Below, one piece after another: positions 30,911 through 37,572 of a stretch of 37,853 bases of DNA. This DNA comes from WJMT01 sp964445575 (lineage in GTDB: Bacteria; Acidobacteriota; Aminicenantia; Aminicenantales; Aminicenantaceae): NCBI GenBank assembly GCA_964445575.1, contig CAYULB010000017.1, positions 1-37,853 on the forward strand, written 5' to 3'. How positions within the stretch are numbered: the stretch's first letter is position 1; the number at the start of each line of letters is the position of its first letter. The notes under the pieces are model-generated. The model saw only the letters and a program-made list of their open reading frames with translations, was not told where the DNA came from and searched no databases. The position numbers and the translations under genes were made by a program.

Positions 30911-31618
30911 ATGGATATCACCACTTTATTTGACCTGAGTTACGGTCTTTATATCGTGAGTTCGAAAAGAGAAAAAAAATACAATGGTCAAATCGCCAAT
31001 GCAGTGATTCAAGTCACTTCCGAACCCCCTAAAATTTTGGTATGCCTCAGCAAAAACAATCTTACACATGAATTTGTCAAAGAAAGCCGGATTTTTTCCG
31101 TCTCCATTTTGGAAAAAGATACTCCTTTAAAATTCATCGGTCCTTTTGGTTTTAGATCGGGAAAGGACCTGGATAAATTCAAAGAAGTCGCACACAAGGT
31201 CAGCAGAAAAGGCACTCCTTATGTGACTGAGCACACCCTGGGATATTTGGAGTGCCAGGTTACCCAAACTCTAGATGTAGGCACCCACACTGTATTTGTG
31301 GGGAAGCTGGTGCAAGCTGAAAAACTGAAAAAGGGAGAACCTCTTACTTATGCCATCTATCATGAGATCAAAAAGGGGAAAACCCCTAAAAACGCCCCCA
31401 CTTATGTTCAGGATCAAAAAACAGATAAGAAGCAAAAACAAAAAAAGGAGAAAATAAAAATGAAATCTTACCGATGTACTGTATGCGGATACATTTATGA
31501 CCCGGAAAAAGGAGACCCGGATAACGGGGTAGAACCAGGAACCGCTTTTGAAGACCTTCCCGATGACTGGGTCTGCCCGGTATGCGGAGCGTCAAAAGAC
31601 GAATTTGAACCGGTATAA
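30911..31618 (+). CDS. flavin reductase-rubredoxin fusion (high-molecular-weight rubredoxin type)
   Basis: A 235-aa protein. Residues 1-165 are an FMN-binding flavin-reductase-like domain (LYIVSSKREKKYNGQIANAV; LGYLECQVTQTLDVGTHTVF). Residues 168-183 are a Lys/Gln-rich linker. Residues 184-235 are a complete 52-residue rubredoxin with iron ligands Cys189, Cys192, Cys222 and Cys225 (CTVCGYIYDP, CPVCGASKDEFEPV). In clostridia similar fusions pass electrons from NAD(P)H to flavo-diiron proteins that remove oxygen or NO. GAAAGGAG precedes the ATG. The linker itself encodes a second Shine-Dalgarno and the rubredoxin ATG. Confidence 0.93.
   Translation: MDITTLFDLSYGLYIVSSKREKKYNGQIANAVIQVTSEPPKILVCLSKNNLTHEFVKESRIFSVSILEKDTPLKFIGPFGFRSGKDLDKFKEVAHKVSRKGTPYVTEHTLGYLECQVTQTLDVGTHTVFVGKLVQAEKLKKGEPLTYAIYHEIKKGKTPKNAPTYVQDQKTDKKQKQKKEKIKMKSYRCTVCGYIYDPEKGDPDNGVEPGTAFEDLPDDWVCPVCGASKDEFEPV
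31446..31450 (+). promoter_or_regulatory. internal ribosome binding site before the rubredoxin part
   Basis: AGGAG nine bases before an in-frame ATG at 31460, which is exactly the natural start of a stand-alone rubredoxin. Confidence 0.6.
31460..31618 (+). CDS. possible stand-alone rubredoxin made from an internal start
   Basis: Translation from the internal ATG gives a 52-aa rubredoxin, the canonical length, with all four iron-binding Cys (6, 9, 39, 42). It shares frame and stop with the fusion. The internal AGGAG makes independent translation plausible; this is inferred from the sequence only. Confidence 0.45.
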   Translation: MKSYRCTVCGYIYDPEKGDPDNGVEPGTAFEDLPDDWVCPVCGASKDEFEPV

Positions 31619-31682
31619 CCGCCCCTTCTGGATGCAGGAATCAGCCCCTCTATTCGAGCCTGTTTTTTGGCCTTGTTTTTTA

Positions 31683-31711
31683 TTGACAAAAGATAACAGA
31701 AGTCTTATATT
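31683..31711 (+). promoter_or_regulatory. near-consensus sigma-70 promoter of the tusA-iscU operon
   Basis: Perfect TTGACA (31683-31688), 17-bp spacer, TATATT (31706-31711), about 50 bases before the tusA ATG. Confidence 0.82.
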
Positions 31712-31712
31712 G

Positions 31713-31727
31713 ATAATAGTTTATTAT
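31713..31727. promoter_or_regulatory. palindrome 1 after the tusA promoter
   Basis: ATAATA-GTT-TATTAT, two bases after the -10 box and over the expected transcription start. With its TG prefix it begins like a Fur-box half site (TGATAAT). Confidence 0.5.
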
Positions 31728-31738
31728 TTCTATAGGTA

Positions 31739-31754
31739 TTATAATTTATTATAA
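31739..31754. promoter_or_regulatory. palindrome 2 after the tusA promoter, PerR/Fur-box-like
   Basis: TTATAAT-TT-ATTATAA has both half sites of the PerR box (TTATAATnATTATAA) with two centre bases instead of one. It abuts the tusA ribosome site (AAGGA at 31753-31757). Confidence 0.55.
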
Positions 31755-31764
31755 GGACAAAAAG

Positions 31765-32007
31765 ATGGAAGCTGAAAACAAACCTAAAAAAACTCTTGAC
31801 TGCATAGGACTTTTCTGCCCGGAACCTTTGTTTCAGACTCGGGAAAACATAGGCCGAATCAAAGTGGGAGAAGTCCTGGAAGTTCTGGCAGACGACCCTG
31901 CGGCCGAGGAAGACATAAAAAGGTTTGCAAAAAGAACCGGACATGAAATCATTGAGTTTGAGAAAAAAGATCAGACCCTGCGGTTCTTGATAAAAAGAAA
32001 AAAATAG
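31765..32007 (+). CDS. TusA-family sulfur carrier
   Basis: An 80-aa protein of the TusA/SirA family, which carries sulfur as a persulfide on Cys18 of the CPEP motif (GLFCPEPLFQTREN, residues 15-28). Fold markers LDCIGLFCPEPL and VLADDPAAEEDIKRFAKRTGH are clear. AAGGA lies seven bases before the ATG. It is first in a run of four closely packed genes; the dsrE-like gene follows after nine bases. TusA partners elsewhere are cysteine desulfurases and DsrE proteins, both of which are encoded next to it here. Confidence 0.93.
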   Translation: MEAENKPKKTLDCIGLFCPEPLFQTRENIGRIKVGEVLEVLADDPAAEEDIKRFAKRTGHEIIEFEKKDQTLRFLIKRKK

Positions 32008-32016
32008 GAGTTTAAA

Positions 32017-32376
32017 ATGAAAAAAAATTCAATACTCTACGTTCAAACCAGTGATGACCCTGAGAGACAGTACTCTCCTCTTATCTTGGCTCAGACCGCC
32101 AAGTCGATGGATATCCATGCCAAAGTTTATTATCTGGGCCAGGGGCTCAGGGCTTTGAAACCAGGAGCTGCAGAGAAAATCAAAGCTGGTTCCTTTCCAG
32201 CCCTTTCCGAAGTCATCAAAAAAACACTGGACATGGGAATAGATATCTATGTCTGCGAAGCCTCCAAACAAATGCTGGGAATGGACACGGTCAAACTCCT
32301 CCCGGGTTTAAAAATCGTTGGAGCAGGCACACTGAATGATTTGGCTTTAGAAGCTGGAACCACTATGTGGTTTTAA
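32017..32376 (+). CDS. DsrE-family sulfur-relay protein
   Basis: A 119-aa soluble protein of the DsrE/DsrF/TusBCD fold (VQTSDDPERQYSPLILAQTA, then KVYYLGQGLRAL). The likely persulfide Cys80 lies in IDIYVCEASKQMLGM, the usual place for the family. Such proteins exchange sulfur with TusA. It is followed by the IscS-like gene after 12 bases. Confidence 0.88.
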   Translation: MKKNSILYVQTSDDPERQYSPLILAQTAKSMDIHAKVYYLGQGLRALKPGAAEKIKAGSFPALSEVIKKTLDMGIDIYVCEASKQMLGMDTVKLLPGLKIVGAGTLNDLALEAGTTMWF

Positions 32377-32388
32377 AAAGATAAAAAA

Positions 32389-33540
32389 ATGAGTGTTTAT
32401 CTTGATTACCAGTCTTCGAAACCGGTTGATCCCAGGGTAATTAAAGCCATGGAACCTTATTACAACAGAATATATGGAAATCCATCATCCCTTCATTCCA
32501 TGGGAGATGAAGCCACCGACGCTCTGGAGATGAGCCGCTCTAAAATCGCAGAGCTTATCCACGCTGAGCCAGATGAAATTATCTTTACCTCAGGTGCCAC
32601 AGAATCCAATAATCTGGCACTCATTGGCTATGCCATGAGAAATAAAAATAAGGGGAAGCACATCATCATTTCAGAAATAGAGCATATCTCCCTGCACAAC
32701 ATTGCTAAATTTTTAATGAAATCAGGATTCAGTGTATCCAAAGTCCCTGTTGACCATTACGGAAGAGTCCACCTGAATAAAATCAAAGAGCGCCTGACCA
32801 AAGATACTCTCCTGGTCTCCATCGGATACGCCAGTAATGAAGTGGGCACTATCCAGCCAATTAAAGAAATAGCCAATCTGTGCCGAGAAAAAGGAATCGT
32901 CTTTCATACAGATGCTGTGGCTGCAGAAGGCCTGGTTTCTCTTGATGTCCAAAGAGATTTCATAGACCTCATGACCCTCTCATCTAATGATATCTACGGC
33001 CCTAAGGGAACGGGAGTCCTTTACCAAAGAAAGGGAGTCAAGCTCACCCCTCAAATCATAGGGGGAGGACAAGAGGGAGGGATCCGCTCCGGCACTGAAA
33101 ACCTGGCAGCCATTGCAGGGATGGCCCGGGCTGCAGAGATAGTGCTTGAAGAGAGAGAAAAAGAAGTCAGGAATCTTCAGTCTTTTAGAGACCAACTCAT
33201 CAAAGAAATATTGAGGGAAATCCCTCGCTCTTTTCTCAACGGTCATCCTGAAAAAAGACTGCCCAATAATGCTCATTTCCGTTTCGATGGAATCGAAGGC
33301 GAGTCTTTACTTTTATCATTGAATGACAAAGGAATCGCTGTATCAACCGGCTCTGCCTGTTCCTCTAAAACCCTGGAGCCTTCCCATACATTGATTGCCA
33401 TGGGGCTTCTTCATGAAGAGGCTCATGGATCTTTGGAGCTTACCGTGGGGAGATTCACTCAAGAAAATGATATCAACTCTCTTCTAGAGGCTCTGCCTGA
33501 AGCAGTGGAAAGATTGAGAAAACTTTCCCCTCTGTATTAA
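32389..33540 (+). CDS. IscS/NifS-like protein with the PLP lysine replaced by Asp
   Basis: A 383-aa protein that otherwise follows IscS/NifS from end to end: YLDYQSSKPVDPRV, NPSSLHSMG, FTSGATESNNLAL, His99 in SEIEHISL, the FHTDA motif (Asp175), RSGTENLAAIAG and the persulfide loop STGSACSS with Cys324. The segment that should read S-A-H-K-x-x-G-P-K-G reads SSNDIYGPKG, so Asn200 and Asp201 replace the His and Schiff-base Lys; the Gln after Asp175 is Ala177. A normal cysteine desulfurase mechanism is therefore not possible in the usual way. From memory, an Archaeoglobus fulgidus IscS with Asp at this place is known. It may bind PLP non-covalently, or act as a sulfide-using persulfide carrier and platform for the IscU next door. 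Confidence 0.92.
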   Translation: MSVYLDYQSSKPVDPRVIKAMEPYYNRIYGNPSSLHSMGDEATDALEMSRSKIAELIHAEPDEIIFTSGATESNNLALIGYAMRNKNKGKHIIISEIEHISLHNIAKFLMKSGFSVSKVPVDHYGRVHLNKIKERLTKDTLLVSIGYASNEVGTIQPIKEIANLCREKGIVFHTDAVAAEGLVSLDVQRDFIDLMTLSSNDIYGPKGTGVLYQRKGVKLTPQIIGGGQEGGIRSGTENLAAIAGMARAAEIVLEEREKEVRNLQSFRDQLIKEILREIPRSFLNGHPEKRLPNNAHFRFDGIEGESLLLSLNDKGIAVSTGSACSSKTLEPSHTLIAMGLLHEEAHGSLELTVGRFTQENDINSLLEALPEAVERLRKLSPLY

Positions 33541-33568
33541 CCGGGATTAGAATCTTAGGAGAATAAAA

Positions 33569-34342
33569 ATGAAATCAACATCTTATTCTGATAAGGTCCT
33601 GGACCATTTCCGGAATCCCAGGAATGTGGGAACTCTAAAAGGAGAAAACACTGCCAAAGGAACAGTGGGAAACCCGGTCTGCGGAGACCTGATGGAATTT
33701 TCATTAAAAGTCAAAAACAATAAAATCCAAGACATTAAATTCAAAACATTCGGCTGCGGTTCTGCTGTGGCCACTGCTTCCATGATCACGGAACTTGCTA
33801 AAGGAAAAACCCTGGATGAAGCCCTTAAAATAACCCGCCAGGAAGTTGCAGACGAGCTGGAGGGTCTTCCCCCTGTAAAAATGCACTGTTCCAACCTGGC
33901 TGCAGACGCTCTGAGAGAGGCGATAAAAAATTATAAGGAAAAGCAAAAATCCAAAAAGCAAGAGAAAAAGCAAACCAGAGAGCCCTCACTAAAAAATATT
34001 CCGGGAGAGAAGGAATTTTTAGAAAAAGGAGTGTATCATGAAATCAAAGACCTCTCCCGACTCAAAGATCAAAGGATTCTGGTTCGAGACTTAGGGGAAA
34101 AATCCATAGAACTGTCAGTGGCCGCTGCTCAGTATTCACCCAGAGTTGTTTTTCTGACCCGGAAAAAATCCGAAAATCTATCAGAAAAAATCAAAACAAA
34201 ACTCAAAAAATCGAATGTCCGAATTCTTTATGAATCGGAACTTGCTGAAATATCCGGCCTCAATTCAGTGGAAAGAGTCAAAATCCATGACCTTGATGAA
34301 GACAATACCTATGAATTGTTTGTGGATGCGGTGGTGATTTAA
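33569..34342 (+). CDS. IscU scaffold fused to a degenerate thioredoxin-reductase-like domain
   Basis: A 257-aa protein. Residues 1-122 are a complete IscU/NifU-N scaffold with all cluster ligands: Cys38 and Asp40 in GNPVCGDLMEF, Cys63 in FKTFGCGSAVATAS, and His106/Cys107 in VKMHCSNLAADAL. A Lys/Gln-rich linker follows (123-137). Residues about 148-257 resemble the NADPH-binding half of thioredoxin reductase (SIELSVAAAQYSPRVVFLTR; NVRILYESELAEISG; ELFVDAVVI), but the glycine loop is lost (VRDLGEKSIE) and it stops where the family continues to FxxIG. Nucleotide binding is doubtful. AGGAG lies upstream. It is last in the tusA-dsrE-iscS-like operon. Confidence 0.9.
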   Translation: MKSTSYSDKVLDHFRNPRNVGTLKGENTAKGTVGNPVCGDLMEFSLKVKNNKIQDIKFKTFGCGSAVATASMITELAKGKTLDEALKITRQEVADELEGLPPVKMHCSNLAADALREAIKNYKEKQKSKKQEKKQTREPSLKNIPGEKEFLEKGVYHEIKDLSRLKDQRILVRDLGEKSIELSVAAAQYSPRVVFLTRKKSENLSEKIKTKLKKSNVRILYESELAEISGLNSVERVKIHDLDEDNTYELFVDAVVI

Positions 34343-34363
34343 GTTAAGCAAAGCTTGTCTTCT

Positions 34364-34903
34364 TCAGGTTTTGCCTCTCAGATAAGATATCATCTCAGGC
34401 ACAACCAGGGGGACCACATCCGGAAGCATATGGGGCATTAACCTGTCCATGACTTCTGGCATCATATCCGGCATCTGCTCGGCCATATAATCTGGCATGG
34501 GGATCTTCTCTCCTATTTTCTTCAGCATGGTGGGCATGACCTTTGGCATCATCCCGGGAAGAAGTTTGGGGAATAAGACAGGGAAAGCTGGTTTCATCAC
34601 AGCAAACATAAAATCACCAAATATTCCCGTTTTTCCGACAACTTTCATCATTTTCCCCATACCTAAAGGCATGGCATCCAGAAGTTCAGGCCACATAGAA
34701 GACATGAGGGCAGCAAATCCTTCGGGGGTCATAAGTTCAATCATGGCTTCAAAAACAGCCCACTGCTTTGCCACTTCAGGTTTGGGATCTTTGAACTCCT
34801 TGCCTAGAGCCTGGCATGCAAAAGTGGCCAGATCTTTGACTTTTATTCCCAGCTTTTTTTGTTTAATCTGGCCATTCCTGTGCTCCTTGGTCCTGAATAT
34901 CAT
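34364..34903 (-). CDS. Met/Pro-rich protein of unknown function
   Basis: A 179-aa protein with 24 Met (about 13%). The N-terminal 60 residues look like a normal soluble helical domain (DLATFACQALGKEFKD). From about 70 the chain repeats Met-Pro steps: LLPGMMPKVMPTML, MPDYMAEQMPDMMPEVM, RLMPHMLPDVVPLVVPEM. There is no signal peptide and a single Cys. I recognise no family. Met-rich repeats can bind Cu(I) or form lipid-facing helices; neither is shown. The -10 box lies six bases before the ATG. It is encoded opposite and just after the Fe-S operon (21-base gap, convergent). Confidence 0.75.
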   Translation of the reverse strand: MIFRTKEHRNGQIKQKKLGIKVKDLATFACQALGKEFKDPKPEVAKQWAVFEAMIELMTPEGFAALMSSMWPELLDAMPLGMGKMMKVVGKTGIFGDFMFAVMKPAFPVLFPKLLPGMMPKVMPTMLKKIGEKIPMPDYMAEQMPDMMPEVMDRLMPHMLPDVVPLVVPEMISYLRGKT

Positions 34904-34909
34904 TATTTT

Positions 34910-34915
34910 ATTATA
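34910..34915 (-). promoter_or_regulatory. -10 box of the Met-rich gene, leaderless
   Basis: Perfect TATAAT on the minus strand, six bases before the ATG. No convincing -35 and no Shine-Dalgarno. Confidence 0.45.
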
Positions 34916-35170
34916 TTTTCCCTATTTAATCAATATATTTTATAGTGTTTATTTTTCAGCATAATGATAAAATTATTCCCTCAACAAGACCTTCTATCTA
35001 GAGAGGACTCTCAATTGACTCTGGTGGGAGAGATGGGATACAAGACTTCGGGGTTTCCTCAGGGAGAAATGCTCTCAAAAAGCCTGACAGTAAGAGCAGG
35101 TCTTGCTGTTGTGTTCAACGAAAAAAACAAAAAAAGTGAACTTTTTCTTCCTCCCCTACGTTTAATACCA

Positions 35171-35191
35171 TAAGGACTGTTCACGTCCTTA
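35171..35191. repeat. hairpin upstream of the CBM9/DUF5916 gene
   Basis: TAAGGAC (35171-35177) and GTCCTTA (35185-35191) form a perfect 7-bp stem with a 7-base loop, about 40 bases before the start codon. No T-run follows. Confidence 0.5.
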
Positions 35192-35231
35192 AATAAATCA
35201 TCCATGATGATGAATGAATAGGAGAAATTCA

Positions 35232-37466
35232 ATGTCACGAAGATGTTTAGGGCTGATTTTGCTCAGCGGATTTATTCTAGTTAATCTTGTTTATTCCTCC
35301 CAGGAAAGTAACTCAGGAAAAAAAGTTTTCTATATTCCTAAAACAGATTTAAAAATCAATATAAATGGAGTTCTGGACGAAAAGGCTTGGGAAGAAGCTT
35401 TGAAATTTAATCTGGATATTGAAGTTATGCCTGCGGAAAATGTGCCGGCTCCTGTAGATACCGAGTGCTATCTGATCTATGACACCACTCACTTGTATTT
35501 TGGGTGTCGTGCCTTTGACCCTGAGCCTCACAAAATTAGAGCTTATCTCTCTGACCGGGATGAAGCGTGGCAGGACGACTCAATTGGATTGATTATTGAC
35601 ACCTTTAATGATCAAAACCGGGCTTTTGCTTTTTTTGTGAATCCTTTGGGCATTCAGGGAGATGAAATCATGAGCAGTGGAGGTTCAGAAGAAGACATGT
35701 CCTGGGATGCGATCTGGGATTCAGCCGGACAGATTACTGACTTCGGATATGTTGTTGAAATCGCCATTCCTTTTAGAGCTCTGCAGTTCCAGCCCTCTAA
35801 ATCTGAACAGCTCTGGGGTTTCGCTCCTGTCCGTAATTACCCCCGAAGCCGCCGTCATCAGATCAGCTCCTTTCCTTTAGACCGGAATGAGCAGTGCATT
35901 CTCTGCCAGCTCCCCAAGATCAGGGGGTTCTCCGGCGCAGAGCCAGGGCGCAATATTGAACTGGACCCCACAGTAGTAGGTCTTTATTCAGATAAAAGAA
36001 AAGACTTTCCGGCTGGACCTATGAAAAAAAAGGAATCATTTGGAAATGTAGGGATCTCAGGACGGTGGGGGCTGACCAATAATATAACTTTAAGCGCCGC
36101 TTTAAATCCAGATTTTTCTCAAGTGGAAGCAGACGCAGCCCAGCTTGATATCAACAAGCAATTTGCTCTCTATTATCCTGAGAAAAGACCTTTTTTTCTG
36201 GAGGGCCAGGATTTTTTCAAAACACCGGTCCAAGCCCTCTACACTCGTTCCATAGCTGATCCAGCATGGGGTGTGAAAATTTCAGGAAAAGAAGGAAAAA
36301 ACACCTTTGGATTCTTCTCAGCCCAGGACCAATTAACTAATCTGATTTTCCCAGGAGCTCAGGGATCAAGCTCTGGCTTTCTAAATCAGCGATCTTTTTC
36401 CAATGTACTCCGCTACCGCCGGGATGTGGGAGGAGGTTCCACTCTTGGGGTGTTGATGACAGACCGAGAGAGTGACCGATATCACAACCGCCTGGCTGGA
36501 GTGGACGGGCTTCTCAGAATCAACAAATCTGATTCCATAACCTTTCAGTTCCTGGGTTCTCAGACCGCTTATCCAGATTCTTTAGCCGAACAATACAATC
36601 AAGAAAAAGGACAGCTTACTGGCTATGTTGCTAATATCGAATTCTCGAGACAGAAAAAAAACTACGTAGTCTTTAGTTCTTATGGAGATTTCAGCCCTGA
36701 TTTTCGGGCAGACCTTGGGTTTGTCCCCCAGGTAGACTACCGCCGTTTTGAATTAGGAGGAGGATATATCTACACCGCTACAGAAAGCAGTTTTTTCTCT
36801 CAAATCAATGCCGTTGCAAACTATGACCAAACCAATGACCACCAGGGAAATCTTTTAGAAAAAGAGCTTGAAGCCAATTTTTTTATAAGCGGTCCTCTTC
36901 AATCTAACTTTTCAACAGTAGTGGGGGTACGTAAAAAAGTCTATAAACAGGAGCCTTTTTCTCAGTTTTTTAATCATATAAATTTTTCCATCCGTCCTAC
37001 AGGATATTTTCAAGGAAGAATTTTTATCAGCCACGGCGATGAGATTGATTACACTCATGTAAGAGCAGGAAAATATTTGCAAATCAATCCCGGAGTCGAA
37101 TGGAATTTAGGGACTCATATAAATCTGAACTTCAGCTACCTGTACCAATGGCTGAAAATCCAGGGTGAAAGGCTTTTCCTCGCTCAGCTCCCCCAGATTC
37201 ATTTTATCTATCACTTCAACAACAAAGCCTTTTTCCGGACTATTTTTCAGTACCGCGATATTGACAGAAATCTCGACCTCTATGAAAATGATGTTGAGCC
37301 GGAAACACAAACCCTTTTCTCTCAGCTTTTGTTTTCTTATAAGTTGAACCCCCGCACCGTGCTTTTTCTTGGATACAGCGATAATTACCTGGGATTCTAT
37401 GACATCAGCTTAACCCAGACCGACCGGACTTTATTTCTCAAGGTCGGCTATGCCTGGACCTTATAA
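35232..37466 (+). CDS. CBM9-like / DUF5916 outer-membrane protein
   Basis: 744 aa from the chosen start. A signal peptide (about 1-23, CLGLILLSGFILVNLVYS) is followed by a CBM9-like beta-sandwich (about 40-210: INGVLDEKAWEEA, YLIYDTTHLYFGCRAFDP, DDSIGLIIDTF, VVEIAIPFRAL). Then comes the long DUF5916 part (about 230-744) with many amphipathic strands and the family string ALNPDFSQVEADAAQLDIN, and YPEKRPFFLEGQDFF. It ends in aromatic LFLKVGYAWTL, like an outer-membrane barrel. The exact role is unknown; a link to glycan handling is plausible. I chose the ATG at 35232, with AGGAG at 35220-35224 seven bases upstream; the ATG at 35214 has no site. Confidence 0.88.
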   Translation: MSRRCLGLILLSGFILVNLVYSSQESNSGKKVFYIPKTDLKININGVLDEKAWEEALKFNLDIEVMPAENVPAPVDTECYLIYDTTHLYFGCRAFDPEPHKIRAYLSDRDEAWQDDSIGLIIDTFNDQNRAFAFFVNPLGIQGDEIMSSGGSEEDMSWDAIWDSAGQITDFGYVVEIAIPFRALQFQPSKSEQLWGFAPVRNYPRSRRHQISSFPLDRNEQCILCQLPKIRGFSGAEPGRNIELDPTVVGLYSDKRKDFPAGPMKKKESFGNVGISGRWGLTNNITLSAALNPDFSQVEADAAQLDINKQFALYYPEKRPFFLEGQDFFKTPVQALYTRSIADPAWGVKISGKEGKNTFGFFSAQDQLTNLIFPGAQGSSSGFLNQRSFSNVLRYRRDVGGGSTLGVLMTDRESDRYHNRLAGVDGLLRINKSDSITFQFLGSQTAYPDSLAEQYNQEKGQLTGYVANIEFSRQKKNYVVFSSYGDFSPDFRADLGFVPQVDYRRFELGGGYIYTATESSFFSQINAVANYDQTNDHQGNLLEKELEANFFISGPLQSNFSTVVGVRKKVYKQEPFSQFFNHINFSIRPTGYFQGRIFISHGDEIDYTHVRAGKYLQINPGVEWNLGTHINLNFSYLYQWLKIQGERLFLAQLPQIHFIYHFNNKAFFRTIFQYRDIDRNLDLYENDVEPETQTLFSQLLFSYKLNPRTVLFLGYSDNYLGFYDISLTQTDRTLFLKVGYAWTL

Positions 37467-37501
37467 GAATGTGACGTCTATTCCCTTTTGATGTCAATAA
37501 A

Positions 37502-37549
37502 AAAAGTCGGCAGCGCATTCCAATAAATCGGCCTGCACCGCCGACTTTT
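37502..37549. terminator. bidirectional terminator
   Basis: AAAAGTCGGC (37502-37511) and GCCGACTTTT (37540-37549) form a 10-bp stem with A-rich and T-rich flanks, between two convergent genes. The 28-base loop is long but partly structured. Confidence 0.7.
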
Positions 37550-37572
37550 ATCTTCTAAACTACTTTATAAAA

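Larger units (their letters stand above)
34904..35231. other. gene-free divergent region before the CBM9/DUF5916 gene
   Basis: 328 bases. A 69-codon frame at 34964-35173 has no ribosome site and no recognisable features. A 7-bp hairpin lies at 35171-35191. No strong promoter for the downstream gene stands out; TTGACT near 35014 has no good -10. Confidence 0.5.

Noticed and set aside
34497..34964. 155-codon plus-strand frame opposite the Met-rich gene
   Set aside because: The minus-strand product has a structured N-terminus and a regular repeat; the plus-strand product looks random.
34964..35173. 69-codon plus-strand frame in the divergent region
   Set aside because: No Shine-Dalgarno, no promoter close by and no recognisable motif; kept as gene-free region.
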